A DNA stretch of 64,000 nucleotides from Siphonodentalium dalli (lineage: Eukaryota; Mollusca; Scaphopoda; Gadilida; Siphonodentaliidae), in assembly GCA_032622095.1 (NCBI GenBank), contig CP136062.1, forward strand, positions 153,320,875 through 153,384,874, read 5' to 3'. The translations under genes and the position numbers were made by a program. Shown here piece after piece: positions 11,621 to 23,799 of the stretch. Each line of letters begins with the position of its first letter. The stretch's first letter is position 1. Below the pieces are notes generated by a model, which saw only the letters and a program-made list of their open reading frames with translations, was not told where the DNA came from and did no database searches.

Positions 11621-12480
11621 AATGGGCTCCGCCCGCCCGTCCATGAGTATGGGCGTTGATCCGCTCGTCCGTCCGCGAGTTCATCCGTCCGTAAGAACTT
11701 CCAAGCTCTATTTCTTGGGCATAATCAGTCGAATTATAATTATCTTCAGTATGTTGATGAACCAACATGGAGGAAAGAGTATTTACAAACATCGTGTTTC
11801 GTCCATTGCATTTTTTCCAGAGTTACAGCCCTTATTGGGTGTGAAAATAGATTTTACTCTTTGCATGACTAAATCCTTCGGCACACGCTACAGACAACAT
11901 AACTCATCCGATCGTGACCAAACTTCATATGAATCTTTGGGGCGACCTCTAGATGCGAGCTGCCAAATGTTCCCCAAAATATATATATTTGTTTAATTTT
12001 AAAACATGGCCGCCAACACCCATCTTGTTTGTCTGGAAATTTGTGTTCTGTCTGTCCGTATATAGCTCAACCAAAGGATATAGGATCTACATGAAATTTT
12101 ATATGGATGTTCACCATCATGAGTGCGTTCAAAAGAGAGGCAAATGACGTTGTTCGCAATTTCCATTTTAGAGTTATCATTCTTTGCTGATCTGGAATCA
12201 TTGTTTTTTTGTCCGATCGCACAGATATATCTGCCAGGGGTTATCGGATCTGATAATTTTGGTATGGAGGTTCACCATCATGAATGCTTTTAAAAGAGGG
12301 GCAACTGACTTTATTCACAACTACCTTTTTAGAGTTTTCATTCTTTGTATGAAATCATTGCTTTTTGTCCGTTCGCGCAAACATTTCAGTCATCGGTTAG
12401 CGGATCTGAATAAAATTTGGTATGGAGGTTTGCCATAACGACTGTGCTTTCAAAAGAGTGCCAAAATGACATTGTTTGAA
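11620..12480. repeat. Diverged ~170-190-bp tandem repeats
   Basis: After a 'gtccgtccgcgagttcatccgtccg' tract, diverged units recur. Each has 'tttgtccg.tcgc.ca.a.at.tcag..atcggttagcggatctga', 'tggtatggaggttcaccat.atga.tgc' and 'aaaagag..gcaa.tgac.tt.ttc'. Copies start near 12035, 12205 and 12365. The beginning (11850-12030) is a B-type monomer of the 8.9-kb satellite. Confidence 0.65.
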
Positions 12481-13014
12481 TCTCATATTGTCTGAGTTAT
12501 CGACCAGGTATTTAAAAAATTGCGCTTTTGGTCTGTCCGGCTTGATAAATCAAACAAATATGAACAGAATTCAATAATTTTAGGTCTTCATGCAGATTTT
12601 AATCAGTAACCACAAGCCAGATTAAGACATCTTTCGAATTAAGCCACATTAGAAAATAAATAAACCTCAGCGGAAAGCCACCCTGGCTAGGGATACGATG
12701 TGCGGTGCAAGTTTGCACTTTATTTTTGTTTTAATTTTTTTTTTTTTGGAGACATTTTCTCATAGAAAACACTCTGATGCCAGAATATGAACGACAGCAT
12801 GCATATATAATGCCTATTTACCAACGATACCGGCATGAGAATACTACTACTAACACATTACCTTAAAACGTCTGTATGATTGATTCTTGCATATGCGAGA
12901 GATAACTGCAGGTTATTTACAGACAAATTTTGATAGCATCGCTACTAGTGCAACTACATGGTTGTTACTTCACATGTAGTTAGGTGTGGTACATATGCAT
13001 TATCTATATATATA
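12481..13014. other. No recognised gene
   Basis: Contains a poly-T run at about 12731-12748 and a TA microsatellite near 13001-13014. Confidence 0.4.
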
Positions 13015-14620
13015 TTTGCGAATGTCTGTCTGTCTATCTGTGTTATATAGAAATTCACAGGGGACCACCTAGATGGCACAAAAGGGGTCTAATTGGGGTA
13101 ACTTTTTACGAGAAAGATAATGGCGAGGGTTAGAATTTTCTAAAGTGACGCCGTTGTTGGCAGGGGCAGAAAAGGTGGAGGGGCACACAAACAATTTTCA
13201 CCGATTGCCACCAAACTTATATATAATCATCCCCATAATATGAGGAATTTAATGGTGTGGTTTAAATTTGTCAAAAGTCGCGCCGTTCGCGTCAGGGATG
13301 CCCGGAAGGGGCGAGTGGCACCAAAATTGATCAAAATAATTTTAGCGCCGAATTCCACCAAATTGATGCACATTCTTCAGATATCTTCTCCATGATACAA
13401 GGAATCTTATTGTGTGGTTTAAAGACGCCAAATTGGTGTCGTTGGGATGAGAGATTTGGGGGGCGGTGGGTGGGTACTAAATCTGATAAGATTTGGTTTA
13501 GTCGCCGATTGCCACCAAACTTATACAAATTCATCCACATGGTATGAGGTGTCTAATGGCGTGGCTTAAAGCTGTCAAAAGTGGCGTCATTCGAGTCAGG
13601 GGTGCACTGAAAGGGAGAGGGGCACCAAAATTGATACACAATATTTTTAGCGCCAATTTCCACCAAATTGATACACATTCTTATCCATGATATGAGGAAT
13701 CTAATCGTGTGATTTTAAAGATGTCATATTGGTGCTGCTTTGGTGAGAGTTGGGGTGGGGTGGGCACAAATTGATAAAAACTTGTTTAGTCGCGAATTAA
13801 CACCAAACTTACAAATAATAATCTCCATGATATCAGGAGTCTAATAGTGTGGTTTAATGATGTCAAAAGTGGGGCCATTCGAGTCAGGGGTGCCTAGAGT
13901 GTGAGAGGGACACAACCATTGATAAACAGTATGTTTAGCGCCGATTTCCACCTGATTGATACATATTCTTCTCCGTGATACGAATAATCTATTCAATTAC
14001 CATCAAACTCATACACGTTCTTCTCAAATGATACAATGAATAAAATATTTGCGAATATATGTCTGTTCTATATATAACTTTAAGGGGACAATCGATATGG
14101 CACAAAGGCAGTCTAACATGGGTAACTTTTTACGAGTAAGATAATGGTGCGGGTTAAAATTTTCTAAAGTGATTTTGTTAGTGTCAGGGGAGGTGCTACT
14201 TATAGCGCAGATTTCGACCAAAATCGAGGAATATAAACGTGTGATTTAAAGACGCGAAATTGGTGCCCTTTGGGTGAGATATTCGGGGGGGGGTAATAAA
14301 TATGATAATAATTTGTTTAGTTGCCGATTACCACCAAACTTATATATAATAATCTCCATTATATAATACATGCATGAGTCTGATAGATGTGATTTAAATA
14401 TGACAAAAGTGGCCCGGTTCAAGTCATGCATGAGGGGAGTTGCACCAAAGTTGATACAAATATATTTAGCACTAATTCCACCAAATTCATGCACGTTCTT
14501 CTCTAATGATATGATGAATCAAATCACATTTGGGGTCGTTTGGGTCATGGATGGCGAGAGGAGATTCACTAAGATTGTTCAATTCGCCGATTTTCAACAA
14601 AGTTATATATAGTCATCTCC
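13015..14620. repeat. ~150-bp tandem satellite with higher-order structure
   Basis: The key phrase 'cc.ccaaa(c/t)t.atacaaat.atc.tccatgatatgagga.tctaat.gtgtggttta' recurs about every 140-160 bp (near 13208, 13356, 13514, 13661, 13800, 14332 and 14478). Two sub-types alternate: 'gccgattgccaccaaactta' and 'gcgccaatttccaccaaattga'. A start block ('ggcacaaa.g..gtctaa.....ggtaactttttacgag.aagataatgg') occurs at 13074 and again at 14098, so about 1 kb was duplicated as a unit. Confidence 0.85.
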
Positions 14621-15335
14621 CATGCCATCTCCATGTCGTTCTAAGGAGTTTATGGCATTCCAATTTCACAATCTCGACAAATGGTGACCGAATTAAGACA
14701 CTTGAACAATTATATCTTCTCAACTATCATATTTATATGTGGATGGAAATCAGGGCATTCCTATAATGATCTAGCAACACAGATACATAGAAGAAAGCAT
14801 TAAAAGTATATTTATATCAATCTATTTACGACATATATTCATTCAAACTGAGGGACCTTGAATCGTCAGAGGATTGCATATTAGGATGGCTCATGTATAT
14901 ATTCTAACACGATTGAGTCTGTCCCATTCAATATAGTTTCCACAAAATAAGTTACAATTGCCAAGAGATATGGAAATGTAGAGCAGGCCTGTTCAAAAAA
15001 AAGTGGTTACAGTGTGCAGTCAAATATTGTTACTTCTGAGATAATAAAGGAAAACGCAGTCCGTAGCACATGATTTTTCAGGATCCTCCAATAGTGACAT
15101 CTGACAAGGGTATATCTGTCCGATACAGAGGAGTTCTTCCATTTTTTTAGAGCAGACTCGTCGCCTAACATAAACAACTAAAACTCTCGCTGTGTCGGGC
15201 AAATGTAGCTGCTATACATGCATAACATCATTTCTTTTAAACTTAAAATGATTAGCCAGTATATAGCACCAGAACAGAGGAGCACATGGACATATCTTTA
15301 AAACATCTGTATCTTCATGAAGATATGATAAACTA

Positions 15336-15370
<35 letters not shown>

Positions 15371-15848
15371 TGATTGATACATCTCTATGTAAAACACAAT
15401 TGTCGTCTTTTATTTTTTCGAACTAATATGTGTATGATATTCATGTTTCATGCTATAACGTCTGAAGTATACGCAGTTGTAAATAAATAAATACTTCTTT
15501 ATTGGTGGGACGGATTAAACGCGATAAGCAAAATGATAATCGCTCCGACCTGACAAGGTGAGCCACTACTTATATTCCATGTGTAAGAATAATGTTTTGT
15601 GATGTCCTTTGGATATACAATTTATGAGAATACGTGTAACACTTTGAGAGCAAGAGTATTCTCTATTCCCACCAAATATCCACAGAGGGTTTCACAAATT
15701 CACATCACTTTAACCTGTGCAACGCCGGGTAACCCTGCTAGTATATTATATTTTAGCATTCGGTTTCTGGCACGTACATTGAGCTTGCTATACCGAAATG
15801 CATGCAAAGGTGTATCTGGCAATCTTTCGAGTGTATGAACGTACCCTT
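14621..15848. other. Intron 1, no gene; (ATTG)n microsatellite
   Basis: An (ATTG)n run lies at about 15337-15378. No other recognised feature was seen. Confidence 0.5.
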
Positions 15849-16126
15849 ACAGCTGGTGACTATAATAATGACATAGTAACTGGTTTAATTATATTTACAT
15901 CTGGTGATTATGATTATAACCTAGTAACTAACTTGATAATTTCTTCATAGCTGTTGATTATGATTATGACCTGGTAACTAACTTGATTATTTCTTTATAG
16001 CTGTTGATTTTAGCTGGCGACGATTATTATGACCTAGGAACTAACTTGATTATTTCTTTATAGCTGTTGATTTTAGCTGGCGACGATGATTATGACCTAG
16101 TAACTAACTTGATTATTTCTTTACAG
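15849..16126 (+). repeat. Tandem array of 3' splice-site cassettes before the TM exon
   Basis: About six units of 50 bp (two of 63 bp, with an extra 'ctgttgattttag') end at 15852, 15900, 15950, 16000, 16063 and 16126. A unit reads 'ctggcgacgatgattatgacctagtaactaacttgattatttctttacag'. It therefore holds the first ~20 bp of exon B, an ACTAAC branch-site consensus, a pyrimidine-rich tract and a terminal AG (one unit ends 'acat'). The last unit is the acceptor assigned to exon B. Upstream units are decoys or alternative acceptors. Confidence 0.8.
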
Positions 16127-16232
16127 CTGGCGAAGATGATTATGATTTGATAATCATTATTTCCGTGTCTGCTGCGGTCGTCCTAATCCTTATCGCTGTC
16201 GGCATTATCCTGATGCTTCGATACCGAGTTTG
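16127..16232 (+). CDS. Receptor exon B: transmembrane helix
   Basis: A 106-bp exon lies between the acceptor ttctttacag (to 16126) and the donor gtaaga (16233). Entering after one base, it encodes about 35 residues: an acidic AGEDDYD lead-in, then an uninterrupted hydrophobic stretch of about 24 residues (LIIIISVSAAVVLILIAVG and on to IILML). It ends in the basic stop-transfer RYR, the hallmark of a single-pass type I membrane protein whose N-side is extracellular. The outgoing phase is 2, which fits exon C. The exon start is duplicated in the upstream tandem array, so other acceptors could be used. Those I tested by reading ahead shift the frame and stop before or within the helix. Confidence 0.8.
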
Positions 16233-18360
16233 GTAAGACTATATTTATTGTAATTACATGTGACCCCACCCCCTAAACGACACTAGAGTAGATGCCAAAG
16301 CTCAGACAGTCCAGATATACAAAATACAGGGACGTACTGGATTCGAATTGGGTCCCCACCCCGAATTTGCAGTTTCAACGTCCGATTTGGGCATCAACCA
16401 TATGTGTAGATCATATCACGAATCTCTAGATCACGCCCGTTGAGATCATATTACACCAGTACATAACCTGTGAATTTTGTGATGACCCGTTCTGGCAGGG
16501 AACTTTATAACATTAAACACACAAGACAGGAAATAAATTTCTTTGTTAATACTTGTTCCACAATAATATACTTCACAGTAGGGGGTGGTCCCAGCTCCAG
16601 ATGCCTTTTTTGTGACTTTTGTGAGCCGATATCGCAATAAACATTGAATTAAATACCCTTGAGAAGTTCCATAATTGTAAGCGACGGAAAGAAAAAATCT
16701 CTCACAAAGTCACTTAAATCGTGCAATTTCAGGTTGGAACCTTCATCTACAGTGAAGTACATTATTAAGACACAGATAATAAGTAAGAAATATATTTCCC
16801 GCGTTATTTTTTCGACTTTAAAATGTTCCCTGTCAAAATTTCAAAAGAAATCAGGATTTATGTACTGCATGGTGAGATAAGATCTCCACGGGCGTAGCTA
16901 AAGTAGAGATTCATGGCATGATCTACCAAATTTCTAAATGTGGTATAACTCCCATTTGCACTCACGGTGGCTCACCCCTCTTGACTTGATTTTTGTTTCA
17001 ATTCTATAAAAAATACAAGTTCAGATTAAAATCTGCTAAATTAGAAAATATTCATATAATTTTACAAAATTATCATTAAATTTCTATTACTACATATTTC
17101 GCGTTGTCGTTGGTTTGGATAATGAAAGCCAACAAATAGAGACAGATATGACATTTCAGAAAACTAAATATCTCGACTTCCACTTTGAATTTTCCACCAA
17201 AACAAGAAGATGACGTTGCGTGAAATATAAATGTCCTAATATGGCGGCTAGAGATAAATGTAATTAGAATTCATGACTTTTAATTCGTCGCACTGGTAGC
17301 CTTTGTTCAAAGTCAAATGACGTGTTGTTATTTCGCACCAATTGGTCAGAACACGACTTGGCAAAGCTATGAAGTTATTGACAACACTGATAAATCTGGA
17401 AATATATTACGCTCCATTGGCGGTGGAAGCGCATAAAAAACAAGTCTGGTCAAGCCATGAAATAGTGTCTGTCATTTGCAGAATGAGGTCCCCAAGAAGG
17501 TGAATGTAGTGACGATACCCCACACAGCTGGCTAGCGTCACTAAATTTACCCTCTGGGAACCTCATTCTACTAAGGCATCATCTTCTGGGAAGTATCTAT
17601 ATATATATATATAGTCTCAAATTAACAGTGTTTATTTTCCCTTCTGTTAAGTTTATTATTTCCCCTAATTTGCCGAAGATAAAATGCATAATCAAGGTGA
17701 CTAATGTGTGAACATCACCAACTTCAACTGGGGAACTTCAATCTGATCCAAGGTCTCCCATAGCATTTGATGCCTATAAGCAGAATGAGGTTCCAAGAGT
17801 GTGAATTGTGTGACGCTAGCCTGCCGTGCGCGATAGCTTCACTAAATTAACCGCCTTATGTTGTTTCTCTGACTGTCGTCTGCGTATAGTGTCTTCACAC
17901 ACATGCAAACGAATAAAATAGCATTCCAATATTTATTCTAAGAACGGAATGGGAGAGGTTCTCTGAGCTGGTGTGGCAAACTTAAAATTAACGGTCAACT
18001 TTGTTTCTGACTGTTACCTAAATACAGGAACCAGCCTATATACGGCGACTTATATTTTGAGGAGATATCTTCTCCCTAAATTGTGCGACTTCTCCCTAAT
18101 TTGTCCTAGGGAGAAGTGACTTTTCTCCCAAATACCGGTCTGCATATGTACCTACATCATATCTAAACTGTGTTTTCTGATTATCATGGTGTCCTTACTC
18201 ATTATAATCATTTTATAACTGGGGTAATTGTAGTGCGAACTACTTATTGGATCATAGAAATGGTGTTTAGTTTAAAGACATATTATGTACTTGTTCGGGT
18301 GCATGAAACTAATAAGTTAGTATTCAGGCGTTATGCCAAGTGGTTGAATATAGCATTCTA
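16233..18360. other. Intron 2, start; contains a ~100-bp MITE
   Basis: 17478-17578 is a short inverted-repeat element (gcagaatgaggt.ccc ... gggaacctcattct) with inner arms 'ggtgaatgtagtgacg / cgtcactaaatttacc'. Partial copies lie at 17781-17850 and 28655-28695. A TA run lies near 17597-17613. No coding sequence is recognised. Confidence 0.6.
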
Positions 18361-18364
18361 TTAA

Positions 18365-18844
18365 AGGTACTCAATCCGAATAGAGGGTCCCCATCTCAAC
18401 AGATTCCAACAATAACAATCCGATCAGAGGGTCCTATATTACTATTTCTTTGGCTTTGGGGGTAAAACATATTTGATTCGAGTCGAGGAACCCATCAAAC
18501 AAAGCTCAGAGTTATTAGATATTGATTTTAGAAATTTTTTATTTACTCGAGATGAGTACTAATATTTGCCTTCAACTGCCGTAATCTGCTCGGGATGTGT
18601 ACACCAAAATCTATTCAAACAGACAAGGATGGGTCACTCTAAAATCAAGTGGTAATAATAACGCAATTTTGACTGAGTTCTGGGCCAGAAAGTATTCCCG
18701 ATAATGGAAAATAATAGATTTCTAAAATCGATATCTAACAAATCTGAGCTTTGATGGGTGACTTCCTCGACTCGAATCAAATATTTTTGACCCCCGAAGC
18801 CATTGAAATAGTAATTGAGAGGAGTTTTATCGGATTGAGTACCT
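18365..18844. mobile_element. TTAA-flanked MITE, 480 bp
   Basis: The terminal inverted repeats AGGTACTCAATCCG / CGGATTGAGTACCT are directly flanked by TTAA (18361-18364 and 18845-18848). A second inverted block, 'tttgattcgagtcgagga.cccatcaa.caaagct' (about 18470-18505), is mirrored at 18745-18785. There is no transposase. TTAA duplications are used by the piggyBac and Kolobok superfamilies. Relatives lie at 21650-22010 and 41455-42330. Confidence 0.75.
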
Positions 18845-18849
18845 TTAAC

Positions 18850-20098
18850 ATTGCCTAAAATTTCAAACAAATCGACCTTACCACTCCATAGAAAACATCG
18901 TCTAAACTACACGCAATTGTAAATATTGACTTCTCGATTCGGGACGCTACTATCTGCGATAAGCTAACGAAAACGATATCGCCATTGAGAGTCACTGTAT
19001 TTAATTAATATATAAGAATGACGGTGTTTGTTGTCAATTTGGAATAATTTTGTACAAAATACTACTTTGAGCAAGATTATTCTCCATTTCTAATTTGATC
19101 ACCCTACCGGAGTGTTTCATATCACTTTAAACATATTCATTTGTCTAATTTAATAATACATAGTAAATGACACATACCTATTTTTACAGACAAGACAAGT
19201 GTTTTCTCCCACCCCCTACACACTTTAGCACAGGCAGCCAGTGTGAGATAGCTGGGTGAGATTTCCCTGTCTCACATAACACGTGACCATCTATCTCACA
19301 CCACCCACGTGACTGCTTTACCTATTTAACTAAGAGCCCGAACTAATTTAACAATCCGTCATCACGTTTTGTGTGAACTAAAACAGATCAAAACAATGGC
19401 GACCAACCAGTTACGCTTCACGTTTCAAGTAAATAAATACGGACGAATTCGTGGACGCTAATACAAATGGAGATAAGCCTCAACTGTTAATCACGAAAAA
19501 CCTTCAACATAACCTCACTTGCAGACACAGAGTTACATATATAACATGAAATATAAACGACTAATTTGTGAACATATTCCATAAAACGGAAGACCCCCCA
19601 AGCGAAACTGGCACATTTCGTAACAGGTAAACAATAGCCGCTTCACAAATGACGAACGAAATAATTCCACATTCGAACAGTTGTCATCGTCGAACGCGTC
19701 TAACTAACATTTGTCTATCATATATTCACATGTTTCCTTTTCAAATGGTATCGATATGGTCATTTCCGATGACAAACACGGTTAGTCCAGTTGTATATAC
19801 TTCATATCAATACGCGCGTTTCTCGGAATTTATGCAGGTGCAATGATGTGACGTGTCCGTGTCGTTTTCACAATCTTGACCGTGTCGATTTCACTCTAAC
19901 GTATTAACCCCCCGCGCACGGGTAACGCGCTTTGTTTTTATCGTATATACCTTTGGTATATACCGAAATCATCCCAGTTAATCACGAATATCGCATCAGA
20001 TTTCTCCCAAGATATACCGTTACGAAGCTACTGGAATGTGCCAAAGATTGGTATAAAACAAAAAATCGGAATGAGGCTCTTGGGTTGGGAGAAAAATG
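18850..20098. other. Intron 2, no recognised feature
   Basis: AT-rich with short frames only. Nothing was recognised between the MITE and the palindrome at 20099. Confidence 0.4.
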
Positions 20099-20246
20099 AT
20101 CCATCATGACCTGGGGTGTGGGATGGAAAAATCTCACCCTCGGGGCCAGATATTTGGTCCGGACACTCGGCAAGCCTCGTGTCCGGCCCAAATATCTGGC
20201 CCCTCGGGTGAGATTTTTCCATCCCACACCCCAGGTCATGATGGAT
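20099..20246. repeat. Long near-perfect hairpin, 148 bp
   Basis: The left arm (20099-20166) and right arm (20179-20246) are complementary at almost every position. They begin atccatcatgacctgggg and end ccccaggtcatgatggat. Two or three mismatches lie near 'ccctcgg/ccctcgg', and the apical loop is about 12 nt. GC content is clearly higher than the flanks. The frames over it on both strands are mirror images and not genes. Confidence 0.85.
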
Positions 20247-20249
20247 AAT

Positions 20250-21375
20250 ATTAGTCTCACTTTTGAGAACCTCCTCTCCCTTTTGTTACTACTCTGAAAA
20301 ATAAATAAAGTGAAAAATAAATAGGATTTGATGTTGGGATGTAAATTGAGCTTGACTTCTCCCAATTTGAAACATCTAGGCTGGTTCCTGCCCGGATATA
20401 ATGCTCATATAAGAGGCGCTTCGGGGTAGACAAGATGGTAGCCACGCATTAGCCCTGATTCAATAACGAACCGTCGACCCATTCAAGTACGCCGCACTAA
20501 TATGACTCCAAAATTACTTGATTTGGTTTTTCATCATTGAATAGAAGTAATTGCTGATGTGGGTGAAAACGGCAGATAATTTTATTGTAAGTAGAAATTT
20601 GATTTACTGTTTCTCTGTAGAAGGTCATTCTGGTGGCGTTATGAGATCGGCGATAATCGATATATCGCGATCCGGTCAGCATTCACGGAAGTGAAAGAGG
20701 ATTAACCAATCAATGCAGAGGATAATTCATTCACTTACTGAAATCTTAACTGGTTCTTCGTCGTGGACTGAGTAGACTGATTACCATCTTCAGTCTATTT
20801 ACTCAAAATCTATTTACTCAAAATACTTTGGCTATAATTGTGGTGCTTGATGCGCTAAATGGGCTTCAATTTCCTGTGTTGGTAGATAAGATAAAACAAG
20901 ATGGTCTTTTGAAACATATCAATGTTGGACAACCTACATGTAAAATTAAAATAACAAAAGAAATATATGATATATAAGTGATATAACACATACCAGTTAA
21001 ATTTTTTTTAACAGGATTTAATAAGATGTAGAATAATTGTTACTGTCGGTCACCTGACGAAGGGTGGGTTATAATACATGGTGCATAGCCATTCTGATAA
21101 GACTGCAAAGGAATTGTCCGGCACTAACAGGTGACCAAAAACATCGGAGATAGCATAAGAAAACAGTCTTAAGACCATTTATTTCATTATGATCCCCAAT
21201 GGATTCAGGCCTCGTGAGAAAACGAAACACACCCATATGCGTCCAACCATCGCAACCCACTGGTTTGAAATAAAAGATCCGAGTTATCGTCGAGAAGTCA
21301 CAAAAATAAAAGACAGCGAGAACTTTTGGAAACATAAAATTGTACACAAATGGTTTCCGCCCCACCGTCTATTTT
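20250..21375. other. Intron 2, no recognised feature
   Basis: Only short, unrecognised frames. The LINE end begins at about 21376. Confidence 0.4.
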
Positions 21376-21616
21376 CATATGAAGACACAGTTCCCAGACT
21401 TTGAAAGCATGACCCAAACTGAACATCTTGTCAAAATCTTATCCAACAATATCTCAAATACATCCACTTCAATTTGTCATATAATCAGAAGATAATTCTC
21501 CCCACGCGATGATAATATCACGTATTATACTGTCCAATACACACTGTACAATTATATGTTATTATGTATGCGTACTGTCCTTATAAGGATGTCTTGCCAA
21601 TTAAACTTATCTTATC
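21376..21616 (+). mobile_element. LINE 3' end fragment, second plus copy
   Basis: Encodes MKTQFPDFESMTQTEHLVK and on to a stop, as at 4317-4394. The same 'tgtccttataaggatgtcttgcc' 3' UTR and 'cttatcttatct' tail follow. It is severely 5'-truncated. Confidence 0.7.
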
Positions 21617-21649
21617 TATTGGCTTTTGGATTTTCTGTGTTTAATATAA

Positions 21650-22015
21650 TCCGATTTAACCCCGTAAATTACTATTTATTTGGCTTTGGGGGTAACACAT
21701 ATTTTATTCGAGTCTAGGAACCCACCAATCAAAGCTATCAGATATTATCAGAGTTATCAGAAAGTAAACATAAATATGTTATATCTCACCACTTGGAATA
21801 ATTGACAAATATTCGACGAACCCATCGATATGCTTTCGATACCAAAATGCATTGAACAAAATGATGATGATATAACACTCTTTGAGTGTATTATACTATA
21901 GTTGACAGTGGTTATCATTATGTTTGGGCAACTAATCGATTATGATAACATTTCAAGAAATGTTGTTGTTGTTATAATTTGATGATATGGGACCATATAA
22001 TTGGGGTTTGTACCT
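21650..22015. repeat. Partial copy of the 18365 MITE family
   Basis: Contains 'actatttatttggctttgggggtaa.acatatttt.attcgagt', 'cccacca.caaagct', and 'tatagttgacagtggtta.catta' plus 'aactaatcgatt.tgataac'. The last block also occurs at 10427-10485. The termini are degraded. Confidence 0.6.
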
Positions 22016-23272
22016 TTAACGATGCTATGAAAACTCTGTATCATCGAATGCAAACAAGAAAGCTCTTTTTACCACATGAAAATGTATCGCTGTATGTGGA
22101 CGCTCTCTGTGTATACATCAAATTCTTAATTATGTCCCTTCATATGGAATTCAGTGCATATAAAATCGTCAATTCACTGTCCTACATATCGCTTCTGATG
22201 ATACAAGAGACAACCTTGCGTGGGAGAGCTTTGTATTTAACGGTTAGATGATCACGAGTCCCGGTGTCCCGATAATATCGACGATACATGCACGCATCCG
22301 ACGCGATATGAGAGATTAATTTGGCGTGTCAATCGCTGATGATTTATCGATACCTGTGCATAAAAAACATCGGATGTGCAAATTGCGGAACATTCGTGAA
22401 CATTCATGTAATTTATTAACCTCATACAGTATTATTGAGTTTTTTACATTGATTTGATTCGACCGACGAACAACGTTGCAGATTTCTATGGAATAGCTGC
22501 ATGACATATGTTACGGCGATGGGTTATCGCCCATTGAGAATCGACCGCGTGTCAAATTTATTGGCGGGAACTCGCGTAGAACGGTAGTTTCTCATTCTCT
22601 TGAGCGCAATTTGATAATTACGTCATGTCCTGTCGCGAATATCCACCCTTGGCTGCACGGTGCTGTAATCATACAACAGTGCGTAAACTCAGCGGGATTT
22701 CACTCTACATCGAGACCAACTGGCACTAAAATCATATAGCAATTCAGTGAATATACTTAACGATTGGATCCAGCATCTAATGAGGGGTTGTGTCCCTTTT
22801 CAGATTCCATAATGCTCCCTGTATTGTGTAATAGCTGAAGTATACAGTTCTTCTGGACATTCATTGAACTCCTCGACACGAACCGTTGACTTGAAACTTT
22901 TCCGAAAGTATAACTCTGTTTTCCAACTTCGCTTTTAACTTTCTGTTTAGGTTTCCGTTTGTCTTGAAATTCAGCTAACGTTAACTGGCGGCCCCATGCA
23001 CAATGTACCACACATCATTCCCGGAGATGACTATACCATTCTCCGAGATGACTATAGCATATAATACTGGGACATGTATGTCCGTTGAGATATATATGGC
23101 CGCCATTATCCGCCGACAGTTACATACGGGCTTCTCGGCACAATGCGATCACTATCTCGGTTTTTCCTCGAACAAGGCATCGTGTTTGTGCTTGCACTCT
23201 TTTAGTATATTAAGAGCCCTTTAGACTCCGCTATTGAATTTGTTTATAAGAAGCAATTCAGTATAATGTCAG
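22016..23272. other. Intron 2, no recognised feature
   Basis: A 90-residue frame (21979-22251) and an 84-residue minus frame (22757-23011) show no recognisable domain, splice context or codon signal that I can identify. Confidence 0.4.
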
Positions 23273-23798
23273 TACACTCTTAGAGCAAATGTGTATAAAT
23301 ACTACACAATATGTGTTACATTTGATCTTAAACAAAATTGTGTAGATGTGCAACATGACATAACTGTGTCGGTAGAATTTTCTCAACATTGAATATGAGT
23401 GAATATGTGAGTATATTATATTTAATATATGAGATATTTTCTATTTGAGACATAAACCTTGTAAAAGCTGCCATAATACAAAAATGGCAGCTGCTTTAAA
23501 ACTTTGTGCTACACAATTATGTGTTGTTCAGTTTTTACACAAACATAGTGTATAACAAAAGTTAAAGCTGCTGCCAATTGTTTGTTCTGTGGTAACCTTT
23601 ACGAGTTTTGTGTCCCAATAGAACACATTTCATCTAATAACTATGATACACTCACATATTCAATCATATTCAACGTTGATGATATTCCACCGACATATTT
23701 AATAATTATATGTCATGTGTCATTTCTACACAATTTTGATTAAGATCAAATGTAACACATTTTGTGTAGTATTTATACACATTTGTTCTAAGAGTGTA
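23273..23798. mobile_element. Long-TIR palindromic MITE, 526 bp, copy 1
   Basis: The terminal inverted repeat starts TACACTCTTAGA and continues as 'caaatgtgtataaatactacacaa...tgtgttacatttgatct'. The arms cover essentially the entire element, including 'ggcagctgctttaaaactttgt' against its inverse near the centre. Copy 2 lies at 34322-34815. It has no transposase. The superfamily is unassigned. Confidence 0.8.
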
Positions 23799-23799
23799 T

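Noticed and set aside
20106-20297. Frames on both strands around 20.1-20.3 kb
   Set aside because: They are mirror translations of the 148-bp palindrome.
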